This document shows positions 50,691 to 59,918 of a stretch of 64,000 nt of DNA, one piece after another. The stretch covers positions 7,506,501-7,570,500 of the forward strand of contig NC_008268.1 in the NCBI RefSeq assembly GCF_000014565.1. Reading direction: 5' to 3'. Under the pieces are notes generated by a model that had not been told where the DNA came from, searched no databases, and saw only the letters and a program-made list of their open reading frames with translations. Position 1 is the first letter of the stretch, and every line of letters starts with the position of its first letter. The position numbers were made by a program, and so were the translations under genes. The stretch comes from Rhodococcus jostii RHA1. Lineage in GTDB: Bacteria > Actinomycetota > Actinomycetes > Mycobacteriales > Mycobacteriaceae.

Positions 50691-50904
50691 TTGCCGACGG
50701 AGTGCTTGTACTGTGTCCGACAAAGGAAAAGCGAGCGCCGAGCTCGTTGTGGAAGTGCGTGAGCTGACCGATGAGGGCATCGTCGAGGTGGACGAGGGTA
50801 TATTCCCACGCAATTGCACAGCAGGGCTGCACAATGGAAAATTTTGGCCGGGCAACGACACTAACGCACGCTCCCTCAGCGGCCGCGTCGCCGGAATGAA
50901 GGTG

Positions 50905-51111
50905 TCAGACTTCGACGGCGGTGCCGCAGATGCCACATTCCTCCAACTGCCGGCGCTTCCAGCGTGCGACCGGAACGAAGAACAATGCGAACTGCTTGAA
51001 TTCCCGCATCCGTGCCCACTGTGTGGTGTTGTGGCAGTGCGGGCACGTTCGGGTCTGCCCCGGGCCAAGGTGTTGCCGCTTGGTGCCGTAACCGAATAGA
51101 AAGAACACCAT
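50905..51111 (-). CDS. Zinc-ribbon domain protein
   Basis: The 68-residue protein has a short hydrophobic start (MVFFLFGYGTKRQHLGPGQT), a first zinc half-site CPHC, an amphipathic stretch (FKQFALFFVPVARWKRRQ) and a second half-site CGIC near the end. This is a recognisable small actinobacterial zinc-ribbon family of unknown function. The hydrophobic middle suggests loose membrane association. Confidence 0.85.
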   Translation of the reverse strand: MVFFLFGYGTKRQHLGPGQTRTCPHCHNTTQWARMREFKQFALFFVPVARWKRRQLEECGICGTAVEV

Positions 51112-51374
51112 GCCAGCATAGAGCGATCCTCAGCAGACGGTCATCGGTTGGCAATGCCCGATCCCGTTCGTGCGGCACGGCCAACGCGCCAGGAATACGC
51201 AGTCAAAGAATGTGCAGGGGGTCCCCACAGGAGGTAGACCGATGCAACGCCGTACCTCGACCGCCCGACCCGGACGCCGAACGTTGATCACGACGACCCG
51301 GGCGATCGTCGCCTTACCGCGCTGGTAGCGCTCTCGATAGGGTGGCAGGGGGGTCGAGGAGCGGCGAGAGACGT

Positions 51375-51870
51375 TGCGGTGTAGATATTTGAGCCTCGGC
51401 ACGGGGGAGGTGGCCGCTGCGGCGGTCTTCGCCGCCGTTTCCGTCAGCCTCGTGATATCCCGAGTGGAGATCAGGCAGGATTCCGTGGCCCTGTGTCCGC
51501 GCTGTTCCCACTGCTCGTGATCGTCGTGCAGGCGGGCAGCTATTGGCTGTCCGCACGTAGTTGGGTTGAGCGAGCATCTATGCCGGTCGCCCTCGCCGCC
51601 GCCTATCGTGTATTCCTGCTCGTCGATTCCGGCCTGCTTGTGGTCGGGCTCCTCGGAGTGCTCGTGTGGTGGCCCGATCACCTCGGCGTGGCGATAGCCG
51701 CGCTGGCGGTATGGGTCTTCGGCGTCGTGGAGTACGTCAAATTACTTCGTCGTCTGCCTGACTTATCCCGTGGGCAGGTGGTTGACCATGCTGGGGCAGT
51801 GGCGCACGCCCCGGCTCGTGCCGGACTCGAAACTCGACGACGCGGTGATCCCGTCAGCGAGATGCCCTCG
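51375..51870 (+). pseudogene. Small polytopic membrane protein, two frameshifts
   Basis: Three frames together describe one protein. The first gives LGTGEVAAAAVFAAVSVSLV and ISRVEIRQDSVA. From about 51490 the second gives SALFPLLVIVVQAGSYWLSA, VALAAAYRVFLLVDSGLLVV and VWVFGVVEYV. After an extra A in the A3 run at 51739-51741 the third gives NYFVVCLTYPVGRWLTMLGQ and WRTPRLVP. Four membrane segments are visible. No function known; either a pseudogene or two sequence errors. Confidence 0.6.
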
Positions 51871-52471
51871 TGGTGTGCAGCCGGTCAGGAAACGGGCGCA
51901 AGGAGCTTGACGAGCTGAGTCCGGGCGTGGTGGGTCCGTGTCTTCACCGTGGGGCCGACCCGAGCAGTCAATAGGTCAGACTCCAGGCAGTAAGGAGGGC
52001 GGTAGTCGCGATGGCCGGCCCTATCGCGATCGTTCCCGCCCGTTCACGGTTGTCGGCACTTCCTTTCCCAGTCATGGATGTCCTTCCGTCCGTACTCCTC
52101 GATGCTGGGTCGGTGGGAGCGGCGCGGTGTCCCGCGTGATGTCACGAGAACGGAGTTTTCTGTATACCTTTGGATGCGAATCGGTGTCCGGACGTTACGT
52201 GTCGGGTTGATGTCGATAGAGGGATGCCGGCGTGTTTCGTCGGAGTACGCCGCATCTCCATCGTTCAGTTGCGGGGACACGAGCACTCAACCAGGCCCGG
52301 TAACCTCCCTGACAAATACGGCTCGACATTGCTGACCCGGATCAGAGCGACTCGGTCCAATGGGCAACCGCCGGCCATAAAGCCTCATTCGAGATCGTCT
52401 CGGTCCAAGGCCGCGCTGCGCAATCCCAACCTTACCTATCATCGCTGCGGCTCACCAAGGTTACTGACTGC
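51871..52471. other. No gene recognised
   Basis: About 0.6 kb upstream of the second Lsr2-array gene. No supported coding sequence or RNA. Confidence 0.5.
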
Positions 52472-52671
52472 CAAGGTGAGTCGCGCTCGTTCTGCCTGAA
52501 TCTCGGTGCGGCGTGAGTTGGGAACTTCAGGAGGATCGCGTCGGCCTGCCCAGATCAGAGATGGGCTGAAGACGGTGAAATGTCAGTTCGGATGAACTTC
52601 CTGATTACCGTGAGAAGCCGCCTGCCGTTACTGTGTGCGTTCGACGGTTGCCCGGGCGAAGAAGGAGACAC
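52472..52671 (+). repeat. Upstream region shared by the two Lsr2-array genes, copy 2
   Basis: Colinear with 35820-36013; see there. The run gcctgccgttactgtgtgcg is identical in both. The ribosome binding site is gaaggagaca here. Confidence 0.75.
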
Positions 52672-53784
52672 ATGGCGGTATCACCGAGGGGTTCTGAAGG
52701 TTCGGCGAAAAAGACAAGCAAGGAGATTCGTGAGTGGGCGATCGGGGAGGGCCGCGAGGTCTCCCTGCGCGGCCGGATCTCGGCCGAGGTGGAGCGAGCC
52801 TTCCATGACGCTCAGGCGAAGAAGGTTCAGGCAAAGAAGGCTAAGGCAAAAACGGCGCCGGTCAAGAGGACGGCCGTGAGTAAGGCTCCGGCGAAGAAGT
52901 CGTCCAGGGAGATTCGTGAGTGGGCGATCGGGGAGGGTCGCGAAGTGTCCTCGCGCGGCCGGATTCCGGCTGAGCTCGAGCAAGCCTTCCATGACGCTCA
53001 GGCGAAGAAGGCTCAGACAACAGCGGCGCCCATAAAGAAGACGGCCGCGACGAAGACGGCCGGGAAGAAGACAGCCGCGAAGAAAACGGCTGCGAAGAAG
53101 ACAGTCGCGAAGAAAACGGCTGCGAAGAAGACAGTCGCGACGAAGGCGACTGCGGAGAAAAAGGTCGTGAAGAAGGTGGTCGCGGCGAAGGTGCCGGTGA
53201 CGAGGGCAGTGGTGAGTAGGGCTCCGGCGAAGAAGTCGTCCAGGGAGATTCGTGAGTGGGCGATCGGGGAGGGCCGCGAAGTGTCGTCGCGCGGCCGGAT
53301 TCCGGCTGAGCTCGAGCAAGCCTTCCATGACGCTCAGGCGAAGAAGGTTCAAGCAAGAACGGCGCCGGTGAAGAAGACGGCCACGAAGAAGACAGCCGTG
53401 AAAAACACGGCCGCGGCGACGGCTCCGGTGAAGCGGCCGGCGGCGAGCACGGCTCCGGTGACGAAGACGGCCGCGACGAAGACAGCCGGGAGGAAGACGG
53501 CCGGGAAGAAGACAGCCGTGCCGACGCCAGTCGCGGCGAAGACAGTGGTGAAGAAGCCAGTCGCGACAAAGGCGGCTGCGGAGAAAAAGGTCGTGAAGAA
53601 GGTGGTCGCGGCGAAGGTGCCGGTCAAGAGGACGGCCGTGAGTAAGGCTCCGGCGAAGAAGTCGTCCAGGGAGATTCGTGAGTGGGCGATCGGGGCGGGT
53701 CACGAGGTGTCCTCGCGCGGCCGGATCTCGGCTGAGCTCGAGCGAGCCTTCCATGTTGCTCAAGCGGCGATGTCGGTGGCGTGA
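52672..53784 (+). CDS. Multi-domain Lsr2-like DNA-binding protein with H1-like linkers (four domains)
   Basis: This 370-residue paralogue of 36014-37495 holds four Lsr2-like DNA-binding units, starting near residues 17, 79, 191 and 333. The core IREWAIGEGREVSSRGRIPA is followed by a helix (ELEQAFHDA). All four keep the RGR loop; the last has GAGHEVSS instead of GEGREVSS. Linkers are again Ala/Lys/Thr/Val-rich (KKTAAKKTAAKKTV, EKKVVKKVVAAKVP). Domains two and three are nearly identical, pointing to recent internal duplication. Linker lengths differ from the paralogue, so repeat number evolves quickly. ATG 52672 has the ribosome binding site gaaggag. No Lsr2-type oligomerisation domain is present. 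Confidence 0.88.
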   Translation: MAVSPRGSEGSAKKTSKEIREWAIGEGREVSLRGRISAEVERAFHDAQAKKVQAKKAKAKTAPVKRTAVSKAPAKKSSREIREWAIGEGREVSSRGRIPAELEQAFHDAQAKKAQTTAAPIKKTAATKTAGKKTAAKKTAAKKTVAKKTAAKKTVATKATAEKKVVKKVVAAKVPVTRAVVSRAPAKKSSREIREWAIGEGREVSSRGRIPAELEQAFHDAQAKKVQARTAPVKKTATKKTAVKNTAAATAPVKRPAASTAPVTKTAATKTAGRKTAGKKTAVPTPVAAKTVVKKPVATKAAAEKKVVKKVVAAKVPVKRTAVSKAPAKKSSREIREWAIGAGHEVSSRGRISAELERAFHVAQAAMSVA

Positions 53785-54308
53785 GTTGCAACATTGCCCT
53801 GATGGATTCCGGGGTCATCCTGCGGTGAAGATTATGGCCCGTGGGAATCATGGCCTTCGGGGCCGTGCGGTGGTCGGTTGTCCGGCGCCAGCGGTGCCGG
53901 CAAGGGGTCCGAGGTATCCCGGCGGCACCTGACTTGACGACTCCCGCGCGGGAGTGGTTGGAGTTCCGGCCCAGGGCAAGCCCGAGCGTGGTGTGCGTGG
54001 CACTTCGGGTGCGGCGGGAGACTTTGATGTCGCGGTGGATGCCGGCAGACCGGGGGTCTTCGCGCACGATGACGGACGCCGGGTTTTCGCCGGCACCCAC
54101 GAGGTGCCCGTCGATCCCCGCCCCGGTCCGCCGGGGCGGGGATCGACGGCGAGAACTCTGACGGGGATTCGACGGCTCGTCCACAAGCCTCCGTGGCGGA
54201 GCTCCGTGGGGCGAGCCGGGCGGCAGGTGCGATGAAGTCTCTGCCGGTCAGCATCGACTGCGAGGTCGCTGCACTGACCCGACAGACGACGTCGGATATT
54301 CTCACGCG
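53785..54308. other. Intergenic region with a hairpin
   Basis: No coding region is supported. It contains the long hairpin at 54108-54145, listed separately. Confidence 0.5.
54108..54145. terminator. Perfect 17-bp hairpin
   Basis: gtcgatccccgccccgg and its exact complement flank the four-base loop tccg. The stem is strong enough for termination on either strand, but it lies 320 bases after the array gene, so its role is uncertain. Confidence 0.45.
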
Positions 54309-54560
54309 GTGAAGTCGGCACCCTCAGGGTTGCGTTCGTCATGGGGGTTGTTGATGGTGCTGGCTGTGGTGCTGGGTGCCACAGGCTGTGTGGATGTGGC
54401 GCCGGTCGAGACGTTGGATGTGACGGTTCGGAACCCGGCCAAGCCCGATCAGTTCGGTCACTACACGTTTGACGGCGACTGGCTGAGCGACCCGAGACCG
54501 GTGATGGTCCCTGCGTTGGACGAGCTAGATGCGCAGGCATTCGCGATCAGCGACGTTCGC
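54309..54560 (+). pseudogene. Lipoprotein gene, 3' end not credible
   Basis: GTG 54309 opens a clear lipoprotein signal (LRSSWGLLMVLAVVLGATGC, with C27 as the lipidated residue). About 55 residues of good composition follow (VDVAPVETLDVTV, NPAKPDQFGHYTFDGDW). Past about 54560 the frame becomes Arg-rich and then overlaps the antisense gene at 54776-55405, so the true end is probably lost through truncation or frameshift. Family not recognised. Confidence 0.45.
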
Positions 54561-54775
54561 GCCCTGAGTCGGGTCGAGCGCCGGGATGACGCGAATGTGG
54601 GTCACCGCGACGAAGGTGCCGACGGGGTGGGGGACGTGCTGAGTGGCCGTGATCCCGTCAGCTTCACCCGCTGCTCGGCAGCGGTCCGTCGGCATCAGTT
54701 CGGTTGTCGCACTGACGAGCTTCGGGTGAGAGCTCCTGGTTGCAGTGTGGGATTCCTTCTGGACAGTTCGACAGT

Positions 54776-55405
54776 TCACGCCATCTCGGGGACGTGCAGG
54801 TGCGCGATGGCGAGCTCGAACTCGCAAGTATCGAGTACCTCGGCGTTCGCCTCGCGAACTCCTTCGTCCCGGATGCGGTCGATGCGTTCTCTGTTGCGTT
54901 CCATTGCCTCGGAGCTGTCGAATGTCAGCGACGACACCCCGCGACCCGCGGCGTGGTCGAGCATCAGACTGGCGCTGCAGAAGCCGTCGAGTTCCTCCAT
55001 CTTGGGCAGTGCGGCCATCTTCCACACGTCGACGGCGCGGTCCATGTGGGCAGGCTCGGTCTTGACCCACGTGACGCGGCAACAGGCCCCGCGATCCGAA
55101 TGATGGTCACGATGCATGACAGCGATATCCCACCGCGACACCTCGGTGGTGCCGTGGAAGACCTCGGCTGCGACGTCACGCAGCTTCAGTACCGGCCCCT
55201 CGCTGGCGCGTAGCGATTCCTCGTCCCGCCACGAACTGGTCGCGATGCACCGGCCCGAGCTGCGATCGATGAGCAAGGACATTCCCAGGCAGCCCTCGAC
55301 GTCCGCCAGCGCGGGCATCACGGTGTCGCGTACGTGCTTGATCCCGGCGTCGATGTACGACGGATGCGCTTGAATTGTGGTTGAGCGTGCGAACACGATC
55401 GGCAC
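54776..55405 (-). CDS. Tandem dimeric alpha/beta-barrel (ABM-like) protein
   Basis: The 209-residue protein has two similar halves of the antibiotic-biosynthesis-monooxygenase-like fold: VFARSTTIQAHPSYIDAGIK, VMPALADVEGCLGMSLLIDR and CIATSSWRDEESL in the first, RVTWVKTEPAHMDRAVDVWK and LDGFCSASLMLDHAAGRGVS in the second. Such proteins act as small cofactor-free oxygenases or heme-binding proteins, or have no known role. Composition and length look intact. It is not in an obvious operon. Confidence 0.75.
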   Translation of the reverse strand: MPIVFARSTTIQAHPSYIDAGIKHVRDTVMPALADVEGCLGMSLLIDRSSGRCIATSSWRDEESLRASEGPVLKLRDVAAEVFHGTTEVSRWDIAVMHRDHHSDRGACCRVTWVKTEPAHMDRAVDVWKMAALPKMEELDGFCSASLMLDHAAGRGVSSLTFDSSEAMERNRERIDRIRDEGVREANAEVLDTCEFELAIAHLHVPEMA

Positions 55406-55541
55406 CCTTCTCCTCAGGGCGGCGCCGACCCGGCGTCGCCGGTCATTTCTCTGTGTTTCACACTGCTCTCCCTATCCGCCGGAGGCAATGGGCGGTGGCC
55501 GGATGCTCAAACGAATGCGTGTCGGCGCGCCGTCACCAGTG

Positions 55542-56661
55542 TCACCGAGGGGTTGCGCGGGCCGCGGTGTCGAGGTCGGTCAGGGTGGTATCGAGGTGGC
55601 CGATGATCCGATGCAGATGAGGGACCGCGGTCCGGTCACCGACGACCGCGACGTGCAGCTGTCCGGATCGGCTGGTGAGGGTGATGCTCGAGGCCTGGCC
55701 GCGCGCAAGGGTCGGTATGGGGTAGACAGCGTCGAGATGGGCGCCGTTCCAGTACCGCGGGCGGGTCGGCCCCGGGGTGTAGGAGATCATCACGTTGAAC
55801 GGTGGCGGGATGTCGTCGAGGACCTGGCGGACCGGGTCGAGCATGATCGGACTCAACGTCAGGGCACTGACCAGTTGAAATTGGGTACGGCTCAGCGCGG
55901 CGACAATTCCGCTGGTATGGGCTACGGAGTCGGCGATCAGCGCCAGGCGGGCGAGGGGGTCGTCCTCGTCGGTGGCCAGGGATACCACCATTGCCCCGAT
56001 CCCTCGGTTGCCGCCCGGCCTGATGGTGGGGCCCTCGCCGAGGAGCGGGACGGGAGCATCGCGGTCAACGGCACCTCGGGGAGGGCGTACTGCTCGAGCA
56101 GATATGCGCGGAGCGCGCCCGCGCACAGGGTCAACACCACCACATCCAACGGGGCACCGGTACAGGCGGAGAGCCGGCGCAGTTGTTTCAGGGGCCAGGA
56201 TCGGGCGGCGACCTTGCGGGCCCGGCCGGTCGGGGCGTTGAAGATCGTCGGCGGGGACTGCAACGGCAATGTCAGTCGCTCCTCGGTCAGGCCGTGGTAG
56301 CCGGCACGGACCAGGGTGGGGACGGCTGCCAGCATCTCCCTCGTGATGCCCAGGCCAGACCGCAGCACCCCGCGTGGGTCGAGGGAGGAATGCCGAGTGG
56401 GGGCCGCCACCGACGGGCTCCACGGCGCGGGGGAGTCCCGGAGGTCCGGGTCTCCGACATCGGGTGCTGCGGATCGAGCGGCATCGAGTGCATCTGCGAG
56501 ACCAGGGACAGCAGTTCGGTCATGGTGCCGTCGCCGGGAACGGCGGTGTGCCGCACGTGATATCCGAGATCGACGTGCTTCTCGAGCCGCCACCACGGAT
56601 ACCCGTGCAGCCGGTGAACAGGGCGTTTGCGGAACAATTCCGCTGCCTCGGTTGGGCTCAT
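55542..56661 (-). pseudogene. Shrunken wax ester synthase/DGAT (WS/DGAT) gene
   Basis: The pieces are unmistakably WS/DGAT: MSPTEAAELFRKRPVHRL, YPWWRLEKHVDLGYHVRH, LLSLVSQMHSMPLDPQHPM, then PTIFNAPTGRARKVAARSWP, LDVVVLTLCAGALRAYLLEQ, and in another frame FNVMISYTPGPTRPRYWNGA with YPIPTLARGQASSITLTS. About 40 residues are missing after MSPTEA, and the block with the catalytic HHxxxDG motif is missing after DPQHPM. At least two frame changes remain (one near 56050). The gene is non-functional. Intact members make storage triacylglycerol or wax esters. Confidence 0.85.
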
Positions 56662-57618
56662 CGGCGCCAGTCCACCGACCCCAGCTCGGACACCGCACCT
56701 CCCCGGCTTCTGTGTGGCTCAGCAGAACACACCGCACCCGCGATGACTGTACTTTCCGCCGACACGACGACGTTGGACCGCACGACTTCCACACATGCGA
56801 GCAGGTCCGTGGGTCCTCAGGTGGTCGAGGGCCGGCCGAGTACTCGGTCCCACCAGTCGGCGAGCGGACTGGGGTCGGTCCAGATGATCGGATCGTCGGG
56901 TAGGGGCGAGGACGTGCTCGGGTCCTCACCATCGGATTCTCGATCCGGATCGGCGTCGGCCAAGGATCGCCGCACACCACCCCCGCACCGACCAGTGGCC
57001 ACGGTCGGTGACCGGTCCGGACGCGTCGCTTGTCGGAGCGGCTGCGGATCGGCGGGCGGGGACGGGATGCGGAGGGGGTGGACTTCGCTCTCGAGCACGA
57101 ACGTTTGCTCCTTCGCTGCATGCATCGGTCACCGGTCGTGTGGTGTCGGCGGGTCTGCGTCGCGGGGTGGGCCACCCACGTCACTGTCGATGCCCTCTCA
57201 GCTGTATCCGACCCGCCCCGCCCTGTCAGCCAAACGTCATACACTGGGCGCTGATCTCAGTTGTGCCGATCGAGTGCGTCGCTTGGCCGGGAGTACCGCC
57301 GGGGCGGACTGCGCCCGCCGGGGCAGGTACCGGGCGCGGTATCTGACCAGTGACGTGAACCGCACGGTAGAGGTCTACGCATCGGGGAGGGGGCCGCGCA
57401 ATGCTGTGGCCCCGATCCACTTGCGACTTCTCGTCGACGGTCGGTCTTGCGGCCCCGTGCTCGCACCCGGGTTTCGGCCGTGGAGTCGGTTCACGGTCAA
57501 TCCGAACTCGAGGTTGCAATGCAGGCAAGGGTGCAGACGACGTTCTCGCCTGCCTGTAAGTCGGCTGCAATCATTCCGGCCGACGATTGCGGTGGCACGC
57601 AACCAACTCCCCGAACAC
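56662..57618. other. No gene recognised
   Basis: Nearly 1 kb between the WS/DGAT remnant and the acyl-CoA operon. Frames are Arg/Pro/Ser-rich on both strands, without domains. Possibly more decayed DNA. Confidence 0.45.
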
Positions 57619-58671
57619 CTATATCACCGAAGCTGCTATGACTTCGTGGTGCGTCTCTGCGCTGCCGAATAACAGTGCGTCGCTCTTAGCCCGCCGAAAG
57701 TACCTGTGTAGAGGGTGTTCCCAGGTGAATCCGATGCCGCCGTGGATTTGGATGGATTCTTCGGCGGCGTAGGTGAAGGCCTCGGACGCCAGCACGTGCG
57801 CAATGCTCGCTGCAGTGGCTAGTTCGTCTGTTGGCCTTTCGTCGGCGTTGGCCGCGTCCAGTACTGCGGCGTGCGCCAGTTCGAGTGCCACCAGCATGTC
57901 GGTGAGTCGGTGCTTGATCGATTGGAACGAGCCTATCGGTCGGCCGAACTGTTCCCGGGTCTTGGCGTACTCGACCGACATTTCCAGGCACGCCTCGGCG
58001 GCGCCCACCTGTTCGGAGGCCAGCGCCACGAGGGCTGACGCCTGCGCGCGGGGCAGTGTCGCCCCCAGGTTCGCGTCGCCGACCCCCTGCGCATGGGCTT
58101 CGGCAAACTCGATCCGGGTCAGTGGGCGGGTGGTGTCCAGGGACTCGAGCGGGGTACGCACGACGCCGGGTGCGGCGCCGTCGATGACGGCTAGCTCGAG
58201 GCCCTTCTCTCCGCGTGCGACAACGACGAGGAGATGTGCGCTGTCGCCATTGACCACGAATTCTTGTGTGCCCCGAAGAATCAGCCGGCTGTCACCGGAC
58301 GGGGTGGCGGTAATCGGGGTGTCCGAGTACGGGTATCCGGCGACCAGGGTAGCGGTGCATTTGCCTGTTGCGATGGCGGGTAGATGTGTGGCGCGGCCCG
58401 CGTCCGAGGCGCATTCCGAGAGGGTGAGTCCGGCGAGGCACACGGACGAGAAGTAGGCGGCGTTGGAGATGGTGCGGCCGAGTTCGTGCATCACGACGGA
58501 GGTGTCCGTGAGGGTGTAACCGGCTCCGCCGAAGCGTTCGGGGAAGGGGATCTCCGTCAGGCCCAGGCCGGTGAGGCCTTCCCACAGCCCGTGTTTCGCA
58601 TCGGTCTTCGTGAGGAGGGCGCGGACGCTGTCCCGAAGTTGTTCTTGTTCGTGGGTCAATTCGAGGGCCAT
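57619..58671 (-). CDS. Acyl-CoA dehydrogenase (FadE-like), short subunit
   Basis: The 350-residue flavoprotein has the acyl-CoA dehydrogenase fold: LTHEQEQLRDSVRALLTKTD, the middle beta domain, EYAKTREQFGRPIGSFQSIK and the C-terminal QIHGGIGFTWEHPLHRYFRR. It is shorter than usual and lies next to a longer homologue, a pairing seen in heteromeric alpha2beta2 FadE enzymes of steroid side-chain catabolism. It oxidises an acyl-CoA to the enoyl-CoA. ATG 58671 follows ggagcag. The substrate is unknown. Confidence 0.9.
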   Translation of the reverse strand: MALELTHEQEQLRDSVRALLTKTDAKHGLWEGLTGLGLTEIPFPERFGGAGYTLTDTSVVMHELGRTISNAAYFSSVCLAGLTLSECASDAGRATHLPAIATGKCTATLVAGYPYSDTPITATPSGDSRLILRGTQEFVVNGDSAHLLVVVARGEKGLELAVIDGAAPGVVRTPLESLDTTRPLTRIEFAEAHAQGVGDANLGATLPRAQASALVALASEQVGAAEACLEMSVEYAKTREQFGRPIGSFQSIKHRLTDMLVALELAHAAVLDAANADERPTDELATAASIAHVLASEAFTYAAEESIQIHGGIGFTWEHPLHRYFRRAKSDALLFGSAETHHEVIAASVI

Positions 58672-58679
58672 GTCTGCTC

Positions 58680-59918
58680 CTAGCGCGGTTCTCTGGGCAG
58701 CCCGAGGCCGCGTTCGCCGATGATGTTTCGCTGGATCTCGTCGGAGCCGCCGGCGATGCGGTAGCCCGGGGCGCCCAGGAGATGCTCGGTCCAGGCGTAG
58801 GTGTTCGGAGTGCCGGTGTCGGCGAGGATGCGGGGTCCGAGGAATCGGGCCGCGGCATCCCCGATGCGCTTGAGATTTTGCGTCCACACGAGCTTGGCGA
58901 TCGAGCCCTCGACTCCGGGAACATGTCCGGCGAGTTCACGTTCGGCATAGCGGGCGTTGAACATAGCGGTGGCGCGTTCGTAGACGACGACTTTGGCGAG
59001 TGTCTGACGCACCTGCGGGTCGTCGGTGATGCCGAGTTGCTTGGCAAGCTGGATCAGGTCGGCTGCGCTGCCGCCGGCGGAGACGATTCCGCCGCTGGAG
59101 CTGCGTTCGAAACCGAGGGTGGTCAATGCGACATTCCACCCGTCGCCGACCTCGCCGAGACGCAGCGAGTCAGACAATTCGACGTCGGTGAGGAACACCT
59201 CGTTGAACGTGGAACCGCCGGACATCTGGCGGATGGGCCGGGTTTCGACGCCTGGGGCGTCCATCGGCACGAGGAACGCCGTCATTCCGTGGTGCTTGGG
59301 TGCGGCAGGGTCGGTGCGCGCGATGAGTAGTCCCCACTCGGAGAACTGTGCGCCCGAACTCCACACCTTCTGACCGGTGATCTTCCAGCCGGTGTCGGTG
59401 CGAACTGCGCGGGTCGCGAGCGCGGCCAGGTCGGAGCCGGCACCGGGTTCGGAGAACAGCTGGCAGCACAGTTCGTCGGCACGCAGGAACGGTTGCACGA
59501 ACCGTTGTTTGTGTTCCTCGGTGCCGAGCAGGTGGATGGTCGGTGCGATCAGCTCCACGGTCACCAGGATGGTTTCGTGCCGCTCCGGGGTGCGGAACTG
59601 ACGTTCGAGCTCGACGTAGATCCGTTCGTGGGACGCGGTCAGGCCCGGTCCGCCCCATTCGGGGCCCCAGGTGATGGCGCCGAACCCGGCGTCGACGCGT
59701 GCGGATTGCCAGGCCTTGCCTCGGACGAGCAGTTCGCGCTCTTCGGCCTCTGTGCGGTTGTGGAAGATAGCGTAGGACGGCTCCGCATCGCCTCCGGACA
59801 GGTCGGTTCCGGAGGCCGGCAGATGCCGGTCCAGCCGCTGGGACAGCCACGCGGTGGCCCGCTCGCCGAACGCGTCGAGGTCCTCCGGTGTTGCCAGTTC
59901 ACTCGTTGCCGTACTCAT
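58680..59918 (-). CDS. Acyl-CoA dehydrogenase (FadE-like), long subunit
   Basis: The 412-residue protein has all dehydrogenase landmarks: GFGAITWGPEWGGPGLTASH, CQLFSEPGAGSDLAALATRA, TGQKVWSSGAQFSEWGLLIA, and the C-terminal YRIAGGSDEIQRNIIGERGL. It probably forms a heteromer with the short subunit encoded eight bases downstream. Its ATG overlaps the stop of the enoyl-CoA hydratase gene (59915-59918), so the genes are cotranscribed. Confidence 0.93.
   Translation of the reverse strand: MSTATSELATPEDLDAFGERATAWLSQRLDRHLPASGTDLSGGDAEPSYAIFHNRTEAEERELLVRGKAWQSARVDAGFGAITWGPEWGGPGLTASHERIYVELERQFRTPERHETILVTVELIAPTIHLLGTEEHKQRFVQPFLRADELCCQLFSEPGAGSDLAALATRAVRTDTGWKITGQKVWSSGAQFSEWGLLIARTDPAAPKHHGMTAFLVPMDAPGVETRPIRQMSGGSTFNEVFLTDVELSDSLRLGEVGDGWNVALTTLGFERSSSGGIVSAGGSAADLIQLAKQLGITDDPQVRQTLAKVVVYERATAMFNARYAERELAGHVPGVEGSIAKLVWTQNLKRIGDAAARFLGPRILADTGTPNTYAWTEHLLGAPGYRIAGGSDEIQRNIIGERGLGLPREPR

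Noticed and set aside
50662..51099. Plus-strand frame of 145 residues opposite the zinc-ribbon gene
   Set aside because: Cysteine and residue pattern arise from antisense reading of the zinc ribbon; no start signal.
52681..53763. Minus-strand frames opposite the second Lsr2-array gene
   Set aside because: Same mirror effect of low-complexity coding sequence; no domain or start signal.
55377..56300. Plus-strand frame of 307 residues opposite the WS/DGAT remnant
   Set aside because: It starts inside another gene's upstream region and lacks family features, whereas the minus strand has unmistakable WS/DGAT segments.
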